From positions 62,001 to 126,000 of the forward strand of contig NZ_CALPCQ010000001.1 of the NCBI RefSeq assembly GCF_943193025.1: DNA of 64,000 nucleotides, written 5' to 3'. Below, piece by piece: positions 46,601 through 55,530 of the stretch (positions within the stretch are counted from its first letter, which is position 1; the number at the start of each line of letters is the position of its first letter). Under the pieces are notes generated by a model. It had not been told where the DNA came from and searched no databases. It was given only the letters and a program-made list of their open reading frames with translations. A program made the translations under genes and the position numbers. Origin of the DNA: Lactobacillus agrestimuris (GTDB lineage: Bacteria; Bacillota; Bacilli; Lactobacillales; Lactobacillaceae).

Positions 46601-47921
46601 TGTGGCGGATAAGACCGCATATGGATATGCAAAGCACTTTGATGAAGAACGTGATCTTCAATTGAGAAATGCTGAACTAGATCGTTTAGCTGCTGGTGTT
46701 TCTGGGGTAAAGAGAACCACGGGTCAACACCCGGCTGGTATCGTTGTGGTACCAAATGATATGGATATTTACGATTTTACTCCAGTACAATATCCAGCTG
46801 ATGATGTTAATGCTGCATGGCTTACAACTCACTTTGATTTCCACTCGATCCACGATAATATTCTGAAGTTCGATATCCTTGGACACGATGATCCAACCAT
46901 GATCAGAATGCTGCAGGATTTGTCAGGGGTTGATCCATTAACAATTCCACCAGCCGATCCAGGAGTTATGTCACTATTTTCAAGTCCTGAAATTTTAGGG
47001 GTAACGCCTGAACAAATTCAATCTCAAACTGGTACTTTAGGAGTTCCAGAATTTGGTACGAAGTTTGTAAGAGGAATGCTGGAAGAAACTAAACCAACTA
47101 CTTTCTCTGAATTACTTCAAATTTCTGGTTTATCTCACGGTACAGATGTATGGCTTGGCAATGCAGAAGAATTGATTAACAAGGGAATTTGTAAGTTGAA
47201 GGATGTTATTGGTTGTCGTGATAACATCATGACTGACTTGATTCACTGGGGTGTTAAACCAGAAGTTGCCTTTTCAACAATGGAAACAGTAAGAAAGGGT
47301 AAGGGTATCAGTGATGAAAATATGAAAGTTCTTCAAGCTAATAAGAATATTCCGGACTGGTATATTCCTTCATGCTTGAAGATTAAGTACATGTTCCCTC
47401 GTGCTCATGCGACTGCATATATTTTGATGGCTCTGAGAATTGCATGGTTTAAGGTTTACTATCCAGAAATTTATTACACTGCATACTTTTCAGTTCGTGC
47501 TGATTTATTTGATCTTGTTGCAATGAGCCATGGTAAAAATACCGTCAAGGCGGCAATGAAGAAGATTCAAGATAAAGGAAATGATGCATCAGCCAAAGAT
47601 AAGAGTTTATTGACTGTACTTGAAATTGCTAATGAATGTCTTGAAAGAGGCATTAAGATTAAGATGGTCGATGTTGATGAATCGGAAGCAACTAATTTCA
47701 AGATTATCGATAAGCACACTATTCTCGCTCCATTTAATGCAGTTCCAGGATTAGGCGATAACGCTGCTAAGCAGATTGTTGCTGCCAGAGCTGAGCAAAA
47801 GTTTCTTTCAAAAGAGGATCTTGCTAAGAGAGGAAAGGTTTCTCAAACAATTATGGAATACTTTGAAAATAATGGAGTATTGGAAGGAATGCCAGATCAA
47901 AATCAGTTATCATTATTCTAA
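43614..47921 (+). CDS. polC: DNA polymerase III alpha subunit, PolC type
   Basis: Replicative polymerase of Gram-positive bacteria, 1435 aa, the normal length. In order it has an N-terminal region, an OB fold (about 230-320), a PHP domain beginning ELHLHTNMSQLDA (about 333), an inserted DEDD 3'-5' exonuclease with FVIFDVETTGLSS (about 420), then the rest of PHP. A zinc-binding segment (CPNC...CPKC, about 907-945) and the polymerase palm with PDIDLNFSGDYQ (about 961) follow. The start is GTG, with AGGA 10 bases upstream. It closes the pyrH-polC run. Confidence 0.98.
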   Translation: MTNKNDLFLKLLKQIKFPDSFEDNVNLQAGEIENVDVYAKEHKWDIHVLFDTPLNFETYNALNKAVIENFKDFVNVELFVKTKDGSDKNLLDYWGFAVQNSQVLQPVAREFLARQKPKKTDGKWVIPVDNSVIDGLIEQEALDKLAEELRNYGFFNLKFITEMNQTSSQNDLESLQQLQEEHEKSMQEAYEATPEKPKPQPKQNPTRRRSYGNKEIDKNAPITKIHEVEDGSRNVVIEGNIFNVESRELKSGSVIFTGEITDYTDSIMFKKFVSQKDEIESLSALKPGTWAKMQGTAADDQWEHDVVFNIYNFETVEHVGRTEAYEGDKKRVELHLHTNMSQLDATSTATEYIQAAKKFGQTAIAITDHGDVQAFPEAYSAGKGAGLKVLYGVEANMIDDHALLVLNPADMTYKDREFVIFDVETTGLSSVYDTIIEIGAVKMKNGEVIERFDKFINPHHPLSEQTINLTSITDEDVSKADDEDVVIRQFKEFYGDRPLCGHNVQFDVGFVNAALRRSGLEEISQPVVDTLEVSRLLHPEQSRHTLDSLAKKYDVVLEHHHRANQDAEATGYLMFKLLDAFNERFNQDNLGKMNDYAKFGQVYKRARPMHMTILAKNQAGLKNMYKLVSIASTKDFYRVARTPKSDLRKLHDNLLYGSGCAQGDVFISMMQKGYDEARKKAKFYDFLEIQPPKAYERLIDDGLISDEAELEEILTNIYKLGKELNIPVVATSDAHYVDPVEEIYRTILISAQRSNPNRNKPQPELPFYTTQEMLDAFKFLGEDAAKEIVIDNTNMIADSIEEIAPIKDGLYPPHIDNADQEMRDLTYNKAYELYGNPLPKLVKDRIELELNSIISNGYAVIYLISQRLVAKSNKDGYLVGSRGSVGSSFVATMSGITEVNPLVPHYRCPNCKYSHFFENGEYSSGYDLPDKECPKCGTPLVKDGQDIPFATFLGFHGDKVPDIDLNFSGDYQPVAHNFIRVMFGPDNSYRAGTIATVADKTAYGYAKHFDEERDLQLRNAELDRLAAGVSGVKRTTGQHPAGIVVVPNDMDIYDFTPVQYPADDVNAAWLTTHFDFHSIHDNILKFDILGHDDPTMIRMLQDLSGVDPLTIPPADPGVMSLFSSPEILGVTPEQIQSQTGTLGVPEFGTKFVRGMLEETKPTTFSELLQISGLSHGTDVWLGNAEELINKGICKLKDVIGCRDNIMTDLIHWGVKPEVAFSTMETVRKGKGISDENMKVLQANKNIPDWYIPSCLKIKYMFPRAHATAYILMALRIAWFKVYYPEIYYTAYFSVRADLFDLVAMSHGKNTVKAAMKKIQDKGNDASAKDKSLLTVLEIANECLERGIKIKMVDVDESEATNFKIIDKHTILAPFNAVPGLGDNAAKQIVAARAEQKFLSKEDLAKRGKVSQTIMEYFENNGVLEGMPDQNQLSLF

Positions 47922-47931
47922 TTGTAACAAT

Positions 47932-47959
47932 TTGAAATATTTTTTTGACATGGTATACT
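47932..47959 (+). promoter_or_regulatory. Promoter of the rimP-nusA-infB operon
   Basis: TTGAAA (47932-47937), 16-bp spacer, TATACT (47954-47959) preceded by TGG (extended -10). Confidence 0.7.
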
Positions 47960-47971
47960 AATTGTTGAAGT

Positions 47972-48013
47972 TCGAATAGGTAATTCGAGTGAGCAGAGAT
48001 GCTCACTCTTTTT
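47972..48013 (+). promoter_or_regulatory. Terminator-like hairpin (attenuator) in the rimP leader
   Basis: A 9-bp perfect stem with GAGA loop (47987-47995 and 48000-48008) followed by TTTTT sits between promoter and rimP RBS. A smaller hairpin (47972-47977 with 47983-47988) shares two bases with it, so the two compete. Confidence 0.65.
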
Positions 48014-48030
48014 ATTACGGAGGAAAATTT

Positions 48031-48510
48031 TTGTCTAAAGTTACAGAGCTAGTTCGTTCAGAAATTGAACCAATCATTGCTGCAAGAGGCGATGAATTTG
48101 TAGATATTGAATATGTAAAAGAAAAGGATCAAAATTATCTTCGGATTTACGTTGATAAGGATCAACCTGGCGGTATTGACATTGATGAAATCGCACTTTT
48201 AAGTGAAGAAATATCTGAAATGCTTGATAACTTGGAGCCTGATCCTTTACCTGATCCATATGTGCTTGAATTGTCATCACCAGGTGCCGAACGCCCACTT
48301 AAAAATGAAAAAGACTGGGAAAAGGCATTAAATGATTATATTCATGTTGGTCTTTATCAAAAGATAGAAGGCAAAAAGATTTTTGAAGGAGCGCTTTTAT
48401 CATATGACGATGAAGAAGTAGAACTCGAGGTCAAGATAAAGACCAGACGAAAGACGTTAACTATTCCTCGTAAGTTAATTGCAAATGCTCGTTTTGCAAT
48501 TGAATTTTAG
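48031..48510 (+). CDS. rimP: Ribosome maturation factor RimP
   Basis: 30S assembly factor, 159 aa. The N-terminal domain has [22 protein letters not shown] and [11 protein letters not shown] (family SSPGxxRPL). The C-terminal domain is SH3-like. The longer upstream frame covers the leader hairpin and has no RBS; the TTG at 48031 is 7 bases after GGAGG and gives the expected N-terminus. It is first in rimP-nusA-ylxR-ylxQ-infB-rbfA. Confidence 0.95.
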   Translation: MSKVTELVRSEIEPIIAARGDEFVDIEYVKEKDQNYLRIYVDKDQPGGIDIDEIALLSEEISEMLDNLEPDPLPDPYVLELSSPGAERPLKNEKDWEKALNDYIHVGLYQKIEGKKIFEGALLSYDDEEVELEVKIKTRRKTLTIPRKLIANARFAIEF

Positions 48511-48528
48511 AAAGGTTGATTAAAACTT

Positions 48529-49731
48529 ATGTCTAAAGAAATGCTAGAAGCGTTTGCCACTCTTGAAGAAAAGAAAGGCATTGACCAAGAAGTCATTGTT
48601 GATGCAATTAAGGCCGCTTTAGTAGCTGCATACAAAAAGAATTATAATCAAGCAGCAAACGTTGAAGTAGAATTTGACCCAAGAAAGGGTAATTTTAAAG
48701 TTATTGCTGTTAAGACAGTTGTTGATGAAGTTCAAGACGACCGTTTAGAAGTTAGTTTGAAAGATGCTTTAACAATTAATAGAGCATATGAAGTTGGTGA
48801 TGAAATTCGTTTCGAGGTTACACCAAAGAACTTCGGTAGAATTGCTGCCCAAACTGCTAAACAAGTTGTAATGCAACGTCTACGTGAAGCTGAAAGAAAT
48901 CAAATTGTTAGTGAATACTCACAATACGAAGATGAATTAATTACTGGTACTGTTGAACGTCAAGATAACCGTTTTGTTTACGTGAAAATTGGTAATGTTG
49001 AAGCAGTTATGCCTCATCGTGATCAAATGCCTAATGAAGTCTACAACCCACAAGATCAAATTCGTGTGCTTGTAACTCGTGTTGGTTCTGATACCAAGAG
49101 TGCACAAATCGTTGTTTCAAGAACAGCTCCAGATATGGTTAAGAGATTATTTGAACAAGAAGTTCCAGAAATTTATGATGGAACTGTTGAAATTGTCTCA
49201 GTTGCTCGTGAAGCTGGCGATAGAACTAAGATCGCTGTTAAGTCGAATGATCCTAATATTGATCCTGTTGGTACTTGTGTTGGTCAACATGGTGCTCGCG
49301 TTCAAAATGTGGTAAACGAATTAAGTGGCGAAAATATTGATATTGTAAAATATGAAGAAGATCCTTCAGACTTTATTGCTAACGCATTGAACCCAGCAGA
49401 AGTTATCGCTGTTCAATTCGGTGAAGATGGAGAAGAAAAGAGCGCATTGGTAATCGTTCCTGACTACCAACTTTCATTAGCAATCGGTAAAAAAGGTCAA
49501 AACGTAAGACTTGCTGCTCGTTTAACTGGCTACAAGATTGATATTCGTCCAGAATCTGAAGTTGAATTTGTTGAAGAAGATAACAATTCAGATGCAGCAG
49601 ATGAAACTCCAGCAGAATCAGGTGAAGAAATAACTGATTCAAACGAAGAAGTAAAAGATGAAAATGTTGAGAATTCAGAAGTAGTAGAAGATACTATAGA
49701 GAATTCTGAAGATAATGATTCTGAAGAGTAA
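48529..49731 (+). CDS. nusA: Transcription termination/antitermination factor NusA
   Basis: RNA-polymerase-binding factor controlling pausing and termination. The product is 400 aa. An N-terminal domain (1-125) is followed by S1 (about 135-200, LITGTVERQDNRFVYVKIGN), KH1 (about 230-285, DPVGTCVGQHGARVQNV) and KH2 (SLAIGKKGQNVRLAARLTG). Residues 345-400 form an acidic tail rich in Glu and Asn/Ser, seen in lactobacilli. The ATG follows AGAAAGG. Confidence 0.98.
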   Translation: MSKEMLEAFATLEEKKGIDQEVIVDAIKAALVAAYKKNYNQAANVEVEFDPRKGNFKVIAVKTVVDEVQDDRLEVSLKDALTINRAYEVGDEIRFEVTPKNFGRIAAQTAKQVVMQRLREAERNQIVSEYSQYEDELITGTVERQDNRFVYVKIGNVEAVMPHRDQMPNEVYNPQDQIRVLVTRVGSDTKSAQIVVSRTAPDMVKRLFEQEVPEIYDGTVEIVSVAREAGDRTKIAVKSNDPNIDPVGTCVGQHGARVQNVVNELSGENIDIVKYEEDPSDFIANALNPAEVIAVQFGEDGEEKSALVIVPDYQLSLAIGKKGQNVRLAARLTGYKIDIRPESEVEFVEEDNNSDAADETPAESGEEITDSNEEVKDENVENSEVVEDTIENSEDNDSEE

Positions 49732-49745
49732 GGATTGGTGATCTT

Positions 49746-50042
49746 TTGAAAAAAAGAAAAATTCCAATGCGGAAAGACTTATTGACTAACACAATGCAAC
49801 CAAAGAAGGAATTGGTTCGCGTGGTAATCGATAAAGAAAAGAATATTTCCGTAGACCCAACTGGTAAAAAGCCAGGAAGAGGCGCATACGTTTCTTTAGA
49901 TCCAAGCAAAATCGAAGAAGCTAAAGAGAAAAAAGTTTTAGATAGAAGTTTAGGAAATAAGGTTCCTGATGAATTCTATGAAGAACTTTATTCATATGTC
50001 GATCATCAAAAAGCTAGGAAAGAATTGTTTGGTGACAAATAA
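49746..50042 (+). CDS. ylxR: YlxR-family RNA-binding protein
   Basis: DUF448/YlxR protein of 98 aa, always found between nusA and infB in Firmicutes. Core segments are RKDLLTNTMQPKKELVRVV and GKKPGRGAYVS. The start is TTG, with AAGGATTGGTG upstream. It probably binds RNA; reports link YlxR to RNase P and to global gene regulation in some species. Confidence 0.93.
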   Translation: MKKRKIPMRKDLLTNTMQPKKELVRVVIDKEKNISVDPTGKKPGRGAYVSLDPSKIEEAKEKKVLDRSLGNKVPDEFYEELYSYVDHQKARKELFGDK

Positions 50043-50044
50043 AT

Positions 50045-50356
50045 TTGGAAAATAATCAAAGAGCGTTAAATTTATTAGGACTTGCAATGCGTGCTGGAAA
50101 GTTGATTTCAGGTACAGAAACGGTCATTGCGGCTCTTAGTAAAGGACAAGTAAAAGCTGTTATTTTAGCAAGTGACATTCATGAACATACATCTGAAAAA
50201 GTCGAAAGAGCTGCTAAAAAAGCCAATGTAGAGATTATTAATAACTTCTCAAGTGATGAATTAATTCATGCGATTGGCAAAAAAAGAAAAGTTCTTGGCT
50301 TAACGGATCAAGGTTTCTATAAGTCACTAGCTAATAAGATTAATGAAGGAGTGTGA
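50045..50356 (+). CDS. L7Ae-family ribosomal/K-turn-binding protein (YlxQ-like)
   Basis: A 103-aa protein of the L7Ae/L30e/S12e/Gadd45 fold. Typical segments are [34 protein letters not shown] and the C-terminal [12 protein letters not shown]. Bacterial members bind kink-turn RNA. The start is TTG, 2 bases after the ylxR stop. It overlaps the region just upstream of infB. Confidence 0.92.
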   Translation: MENNQRALNLLGLAMRAGKLISGTETVIAALSKGQVKAVILASDIHEHTSEKVERAAKKANVEIINNFSSDELIHAIGKKRKVLGLTDQGFYKSLANKINEGV

Positions 50357-50360
50357 TTGG

Positions 50361-53015
50361 ATGGCTAAAGAAAGAATTTACGAAGTCGCAAAAGAATTAG
50401 GCATCGATAATAAAGTTGTTGTTCAAAAAGCAAAGGACTTAGGCTTTGATGCTAAGAATCATATGTCATCATTAGAAGATTCGCAAGTGAAGCAATTGAA
50501 GGATAGTTTCCAAAATTCCGCTCCCACTAAAAAACAAGAAAAATCTACAAGTAAGATTAAAATTTCTGTTTCCTCAATTCGAAAGAATGAGAAGAGGTCA
50601 GATAATAAAAAGTCTAATTCACGACGCAATAATAAGAACAATAATAATCAAAATAAGCGTCGTAAAAGCGACAATAATAAACAAAGTGGTCAACATGATG
50701 GTAGTCAATCTAAGCCTGCTGCACGTAATTTGCTTGAACAATTTAAGAAAAAGCAACGTGCTGAAGTAAGTACCTTAGATGAAGAAATTAAGAAAACTAA
50801 AAAAGAATATCACGAACAATTGAAGAATCCGAAAAAAGATACTAAACCAAATACCAAAGAAACAAATAAAAATCAAGAAGCTCCAAGTGCAAAGACTGAA
50901 ACCAAGAAAACAATTGGTCCTAAGATATTGAAGCCTTCACCAGCTCGCTTTAAGAAAGAAAACAAGTCTGATGATAATAAGAGAGCTGATAATTCACGAC
51001 GCCGAAATAACTCTAAGCCAAGTATACCTAGAGTTGATTTAGCAGATGCCCCAGCTCCTAAGAAAGATGAAAGACGCGGTAATGGTCATGGCCGTAATAC
51101 TGGTAAGCCAGGCCGTAAGGGAAAGAATCAATTCTCTAATAGTCATAATGAACATTCTGATCGTCAAGAACGTAAGAAGCGTAAGAATAAGAGACGTCAA
51201 CAAGAGCAACCAAAGAAACAACCAACAGCTCGTAAGGAACGTCCATTACCAAAAGTATTAGTTTATGACGAAGGTATGAATGCTCAAGACCTAGGTAAGA
51301 TTCTTCACAGAGAACCTGCTGAAATTGTTAAAAAGTTATTCATGCTTGGTATTATGACTAACCAGAACCAATCATTGGATTCTGATACAATTGAACTTCT
51401 TGCTGCCGAATATGGTATTGAAGCTGAAAAGAAAGTTCACGAAGATATTTCTGACCTTGATAAGCTTTATGCTGATCAAATGGAAGCTGCCAAGAATTCT
51501 AAGGATCAAGTTAAGCGTCCACCTGTTGTAACTATCATGGGACACGTTGATCATGGTAAGACAACTTTACTTGACCGTTTGCGTCATACTCATGTTTCTG
51601 CAAATGAAGCTGGTGGTATTACTCAAAAGATTGGTGCTTACCAAGTTCGTGTTGACGATCGTTTGATTACCTTCTTGGATACTCCAGGACACGCAGCATT
51701 CTCAAACATGCGTGCACGTGGTGCTGAAATCACTGATATCGTTGTTTTGGTTGTTGCAGCTGATGATGGTGTTATGCCACAGACTGTTGAAGCTATTGAT
51801 CACGCAAAGAGTGCTAATGTTCCAATTATTGTTGCAGTTAACAAGATGGACGTACCTGGTGCAAATCCACAACACGTTACTGAACAACTTATGAAGTATA
51901 ACTTGATTCCAGAAGATTACGGTGGTGACACAATCTTTGTTAACATTTCAGCTAAGACTGGTGAAAATGTTGATGAATTGCTTCAAATGATTTTACTTCA
52001 ATCCGATGTGCTCGAATTGACAGCTGATCCAAATCAAAAGTCAGTTGGTACTGTTATTGAAGCAAGATTGTCACGTGGTCGCGGTCCTGTAGCCGACTTA
52101 CTTGTTCAACAAGGTACTTTAAACATTGGTGATCCAATTGTTGTTGGTAACACATTTGGTCGTGTTCGTACTATGACCAACGACCGTGGTCGTCAAATTA
52201 AGAAGGCAACTCCATCAATGCCAGTTGAAATTACAGGTTTGAACGATGTTCCTGAATCAGCTGATAAATTGGTTGAATTCGATGATGAAAAGACCGCTCG
52301 TGCAGTCGGTGAAGAAAGAGCTCAACAAGCATTACAAAGAGCACGTGAAAATGTAACCCACGTAACTCTTGATAACCTCTTCGATACAATGAAGAAGGAA
52401 AATATGAAGGCTGTTGATATTGTACTGAAGGCCGATGTACAAGGTTCTGTTGAAGCTTTACAACAATCACTTGAAAAGATTGACGTAGAAGGTGTTCGGG
52501 TAAATATTATCCACTCAGGTGTTGGTGCCATTAATGACTCTGATGTTACTTTGGCTGGTGCTTCAAATGCCTTCATTATTGGTTTCAACGTTCGTCCAAC
52601 CGCTACTGCTAGATCTCAAGCAGAAACAGATGGTGTAGATATTCGTCTTTACAGTATCATTTACAAGGCTATCGATGATGTAACTTCAGCTATGAAGGGT
52701 ATGCTTGAACCAACTTATGAAGAAAAGGTTGTAGGTAATTTAACTGTTCGTGAAACCTGGAAGGTTTCTAAAGTTGGTACTATTGCCGGAGCCTTTGTTG
52801 ATAAGGGTTATGTAAGAAATAATTCTAAGATTAGAGTTATTCGTGATGGTATTGTAAAATATGATGGTGAAGTAGCTTCACTTAAGCGTTTCAAAGATGA
52901 TGCTAAGGAAGTTAAACAAGGTAATGACTGTGGTTTAACAATTGAAGGTTACAACGATATTAAAGTTGGTGACGAATTCGAAGCATACGAAATGCAAGAA
53001 GTTAAACCTCAGTAA
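50361..53015 (+). CDS. infB: Translation initiation factor IF-2
   Basis: GTPase that brings initiator tRNA to the 30S subunit and promotes subunit joining. The product is 884 aa. The IF2 N-terminal helix domain ([14 protein letters not shown]) is followed by a long Lys/Asn/Arg-rich linker (about 60-310) and a second IF2-N domain (about 320-370). The G domain has G1 GHVDHGKTT (about 394), DTPGH and NKMD; C-terminal domains follow. The ATG at 50361 sits 10 or so bases after GAAGGAG; the frame is open six codons upstream without RBS. Confidence 0.98.
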   Translation: MAKERIYEVAKELGIDNKVVVQKAKDLGFDAKNHMSSLEDSQVKQLKDSFQNSAPTKKQEKSTSKIKISVSSIRKNEKRSDNKKSNSRRNNKNNNNQNKRRKSDNNKQSGQHDGSQSKPAARNLLEQFKKKQRAEVSTLDEEIKKTKKEYHEQLKNPKKDTKPNTKETNKNQEAPSAKTETKKTIGPKILKPSPARFKKENKSDDNKRADNSRRRNNSKPSIPRVDLADAPAPKKDERRGNGHGRNTGKPGRKGKNQFSNSHNEHSDRQERKKRKNKRRQQEQPKKQPTARKERPLPKVLVYDEGMNAQDLGKILHREPAEIVKKLFMLGIMTNQNQSLDSDTIELLAAEYGIEAEKKVHEDISDLDKLYADQMEAAKNSKDQVKRPPVVTIMGHVDHGKTTLLDRLRHTHVSANEAGGITQKIGAYQVRVDDRLITFLDTPGHAAFSNMRARGAEITDIVVLVVAADDGVMPQTVEAIDHAKSANVPIIVAVNKMDVPGANPQHVTEQLMKYNLIPEDYGGDTIFVNISAKTGENVDELLQMILLQSDVLELTADPNQKSVGTVIEARLSRGRGPVADLLVQQGTLNIGDPIVVGNTFGRVRTMTNDRGRQIKKATPSMPVEITGLNDVPESADKLVEFDDEKTARAVGEERAQQALQRARENVTHVTLDNLFDTMKKENMKAVDIVLKADVQGSVEALQQSLEKIDVEGVRVNIIHSGVGAINDSDVTLAGASNAFIIGFNVRPTATARSQAETDGVDIRLYSIIYKAIDDVTSAMKGMLEPTYEEKVVGNLTVRETWKVSKVGTIAGAFVDKGYVRNNSKIRVIRDGIVKYDGEVASLKRFKDDAKEVKQGNDCGLTIEGYNDIKVGDEFEAYEMQEVKPQ

Positions 53016-53041
53016 AATGGCTTTTAATTTAGGAGGACAAT

Positions 53042-53404
53042 ATGAAACACAGAGTAGGTCGTGTTGAAGGAGAAATCCTCCGCGAAACAGCTAAAATTTT
53101 GCGTAAGGATATTCATGATCCGCGATTAAGCGATGTAACAATCACTGCTGTTGAATGTACTAACGATTTATCGTATGCTACTATTTATTACAGTATTTTG
53201 AGTGAAAATGCTGAAGATGAAAAAGAAGTAGCGGCTGGTTTTGAAAAGGCTAAGGGAATGATCCGTCATTTACTTGGTCAGGTGTTAACTGTTTATAAAG
53301 TACCGGAACTAATTTTTAAGCGTGATAATTCAGTTAAGTACGGTAGTAAGATAGATCGTTTAATTGCAGAATTGAAAAAACAAGATGCAGAACGAAATAA
53401 CTAA
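53042..53404 (+). CDS. rbfA: Ribosome-binding factor A
   Basis: KH-fold 30S maturation and cold-shock factor, 120 aa. Typical segments are RVGRVEGEILRETAKIL, DPRLSDVTITAVECTNDLSYA and VPELIFKRDNSVKYG. The ATG follows AGGAGG. A hairpin terminator follows, after which truB starts. Confidence 0.97.
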   Translation: MKHRVGRVEGEILRETAKILRKDIHDPRLSDVTITAVECTNDLSYATIYYSILSENAEDEKEVAAGFEKAKGMIRHLLGQVLTVYKVPELIFKRDNSVKYGSKIDRLIAELKKQDAERNN

Positions 53405-53410
53405 TTTATA

Positions 53411-53439
53411 AAGGAGGCGCCGTCAGTGCGCCTTTTTTT
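53411..53439 (+). terminator. Terminator between rbfA and truB
   Basis: GC-rich 5-bp core extended by A-T and G-U pairs (53411-53420 and 53428-53437), seven T. Confidence 0.75.
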
Positions 53440-53456
53440 ATTGGATGGGATTTAAA

Positions 53457-54350
53457 ATGCTAAACGGAATTATTGTAATTGATAAAGACAAGGGTATGAC
53501 AAGTGCGGATGTTGTTTACCATTTACGTAAAGCTCTGCATATTAGAAAAATTGGCCATGCAGGGACATTAGATCCTGAGGTAACAGGGGTTTTGCCGATC
53601 GCAATCGGGCAGGCTACTAAGTTGATTGAACAAATGCATGAAAGACCTAAGAAGTATCAAGGAACTGGACTTTTTGGGTATGCGACTGATTCTTACGATA
53701 CAGACGGAAAAGTATTGGATGAAAAAGATGTTGAAAGGGAAATTTCAGCGGATGATATTCAAGAAGGTATGGATAAGTTTTTAGGGAAAATAGAACAAGT
53801 GCCACCAATTTATTCAGCTGTTAAAGTCAATGGTAAGAAACTTTATGAGTATGCACGTGAAGGAATTGAAGTCGAACGTCCAAAAAGACAAGTAGAAATT
53901 TTTGAGTATCAATTAATGAATTCACCTATTTATAACGCTGAAGCAAAACAAGAAAGTTTCGATTTTGAAATTGAATGTAGCAAGGGTACTTATGTTAGAT
54001 CGCTTGTAAATGATCTTGGAAAAAATCTAAATACTCCGGCTGTGATGACTAATTTGAGAAGAATTGCAAGTTCTGGCTTTGATATCAGTCAAGCGGTAAA
54101 ATTAAGTGTGATAGAAGAAAATCCAGACCAAGTTCAGTCTTTGATCCAACCAATTGAAAACTTTTTTAAAGACTATGAACAAATTGATTTAAATAATAAT
54201 CAATGGGCAAGAGTTCAAAATGGTGCTGGAATAAATCTGAAAACGGATGCAAAAAAAGTTGCTTTACGATACAATGATAAGGTTAAAGCAATTTACAAAA
54301 AAACTAATCATGGCTATCGACCAGATCTTATGTTGTTAGCAAATGAATAG
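53457..54350 (+). CDS. truB: tRNA pseudouridine-55 synthase
   Basis: Makes pseudouridine 55 in the T-loop of tRNAs. The product is 297 aa. The catalytic Asp is in [18 protein letters not shown]. Then [19 protein letters not shown] and [14 protein letters not shown] follow, and a short PUA-like tail closes the protein. The start is the ATG at 53457; four upstream in-frame codons exist from 53445. RBS is weak (GGATGGG). ribF begins shortly after, a very common pairing. Confidence 0.96.
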   Translation: MLNGIIVIDKDKGMTSADVVYHLRKALHIRKIGHAGTLDPEVTGVLPIAIGQATKLIEQMHERPKKYQGTGLFGYATDSYDTDGKVLDEKDVEREISADDIQEGMDKFLGKIEQVPPIYSAVKVNGKKLYEYAREGIEVERPKRQVEIFEYQLMNSPIYNAEAKQESFDFEIECSKGTYVRSLVNDLGKNLNTPAVMTNLRRIASSGFDISQAVKLSVIEENPDQVQSLIQPIENFFKDYEQIDLNNNQWARVQNGAGINLKTDAKKVALRYNDKVKAIYKKTNHGYRPDLMLLANE

Positions 54351-54370
54351 GTGAAATGAAGGTTTTTATT

Positions 54371-55312
54371 GTGCAAGTAATACATTTAACTTATCCAGTT
54401 GAAAATAAAATCACCGATGGAAAAGTTGTTTTGGCCTTAGGCTTCTTTGATGGAGTTCACTTAGGTCATCAACATCTTATTTCTGTTGCTAAAAAAGAAG
54501 CGGAGAAGAAAGGCTTACCATTGATGGTACTTACTTTTGATAAACATCCGAGTGAAGTTTATGCTAAAAATCATGATTTTATCTATATTGATAGTTTAGA
54601 TGAAAAAGTGCAAAAAATGTCTAAGTTAGGTGTCGACTATCTTGCTGTTTTAAAGTTTACTGATAGCTTTAGTAAAATATCTGGTGATGATTTTGTTGAT
54701 AATGTGATCATAAAATTACATGCTGCGACTGTAGTTGCTGGTTTTGATTATACATATGGTCAAAAGGACCAAGCAAATATGGATCATTTGCCAGAATTTG
54801 CAAAGGAAAGATTTAATATAATTAAAGTTCCAAAGCAAACATTTGAAGGAAAGAAAATTGGTTCAACCGAAATTAGAAAAGCAATTACTGAAGGTAAAAT
54901 GAATTTGGCTTATGATCTATTAGGCACTCACTATGTAATGAGTGGTATTGTAGGACATGGTAAGCGTAATGGTCATAAGCTAGGGTTTCCAACTGCCAAT
55001 TTAGAATGGGAGGGCAAGAAGGCCATTCCAAAAATTGGAGTTTATGCTACTAAGACAAAAGTTGGCGATAAATGGTATGAATCAATGACAAGTGTTGGAT
55101 ATAACATTACCATTAACACTGAAAGAAAGATTTATATCGAATCAAATATCTTTGATTTTGATAAAAATATTTATGGTCAACCAATTGAAATTAAATGGTA
55201 TAAATACACTCGCGGTGAAATCAAATTCGATAGTCTGGATGCTTTAAAGGATCAACTTGAAAAAGATCGGATTAAAATCAAAGAATATTTCAAACAGCAT
55301 GTTGAAAAATAA
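54371..55312 (+). CDS. ribF: Bifunctional riboflavin kinase / FAD synthetase
   Basis: Converts riboflavin to FMN and FMN to FAD. The product is 313 aa from the GTG at 54371, which has GAAGG 8 bases upstream and gives the usual N-terminus (V/MQVIHLTYP); an ATG at 54356 five codons earlier is the alternative. The N-terminal nucleotidyltransferase domain has LGFFDGVHLGHQHLI and GFDYTYGQ. The C-terminal flavokinase domain (from about 185) has GHGKRNGHKLGFPTANLEW and SVGYNITIN. Confidence 0.95.
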   Translation: MQVIHLTYPVENKITDGKVVLALGFFDGVHLGHQHLISVAKKEAEKKGLPLMVLTFDKHPSEVYAKNHDFIYIDSLDEKVQKMSKLGVDYLAVLKFTDSFSKISGDDFVDNVIIKLHAATVVAGFDYTYGQKDQANMDHLPEFAKERFNIIKVPKQTFEGKKIGSTEIRKAITEGKMNLAYDLLGTHYVMSGIVGHGKRNGHKLGFPTANLEWEGKKAIPKIGVYATKTKVGDKWYESMTSVGYNITINTERKIYIESNIFDFDKNIYGQPIEIKWYKYTRGEIKFDSLDALKDQLEKDRIKIKEYFKQHVEK

Positions 55313-55330
55313 TTTTAATCATGATAATCT
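55302..55330 (+). promoter_or_regulatory. Candidate promoter of the ABC-F leader
   Basis: TTGAAA (55302-55307), 17-bp spacer, TAATCT (55325-55330); an overlapping GATAAT is an alternative -10. The -35 lies in the last codons of ribF. Confidence 0.4.
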
Positions 55331-55362
55331 CTAGTTACTAATATAAAAAATAAGAAAGAGGG

Positions 55363-55468
55363 AGCGCCGTTGCGTATTTAATTTTGCAAAATGAACATAG
55401 TCAAATAAGTTGTTGTTTTATGACGGAGAGACTATGCGCTTTGGCAAGATTAAATATAGGCGCTTTTT
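55363..55468 (+). ncRNA. Long hairpin leader of the ABC-F gene (attenuator, part 1)
   Basis: A rod-like structure from nested complementary segments: 55363-55368 with 55459-55464 (6 bp), 55375-55387 with 55444-55456 (13 bp, one G-U), and 55396-55402 with 55430-55436 (7 bp). The last 3' arm runs into TTTTT, so it can terminate by itself. A GGAG sits in the terminal loop and an ATG in the inner stem. Confidence 0.7.
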
Positions 55469-55526
55469 AACTTCATTAGAAGGAGTCTATGCTTGTTCAA
55501 AGTGTAGACTCTTTTTTGTGAGGTGA
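55434..55526 (+). CDS. Upstream ORF (30 aa) in the ABC-F leader
   Basis: ATG at 55434, 5 bases after GGAG (55425-55428). It encodes MRFGKIKYRRFLTSLEGV then YACSKCRLFFVR, and stops at TGA 55524-55526, four bases before the ABC-F ATG. The frame covers the 3' arms of the first hairpin and the whole second terminator, so ribosome position on it must affect both. Probably a regulatory leader peptide. Two shorter frames (55391-55408 and 55420-55470) overlap and lack an RBS. Confidence 0.5.
   Translation: MRFGKIKYRRFLTSLEGVYACSKCRLFFVR
55483..55517 (+). terminator. Terminator directly upstream of the ABC-F start (attenuator, part 2)
   Basis: Seven-bp perfect stem (55483-55489 and 55505-55511) followed by six T, ending 13 bases before the ATG. 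Confidence 0.8.
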
Positions 55527-55530
55527 TTCC

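Noticed and set aside
47989-48030. Longer RimP starting before the hairpin
   Set aside because: The extension translates the terminator-like hairpin and lacks an RBS; the TTG at 48031 has GGAGG at the right distance.
50540-51240. Repeat or foreign element in infB
   Set aside because: It is the Lys/Asn/Arg-rich linker normal for IF-2 in this group and stays in frame.
55420-55470. 16-aa ORF overlapping the 30-aa leader ORF
   Set aside because: It lacks an RBS and starts in a T-rich loop. The frame from 55434 has GGAG at the proper distance.
55313-55530. T-box or lysine riboswitch in front of the ABC-F gene
   Set aside because: No T-box sequence (TGGNACCGCG-like) and no lysine-riboswitch core. 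The stems and uORF explain the region better.
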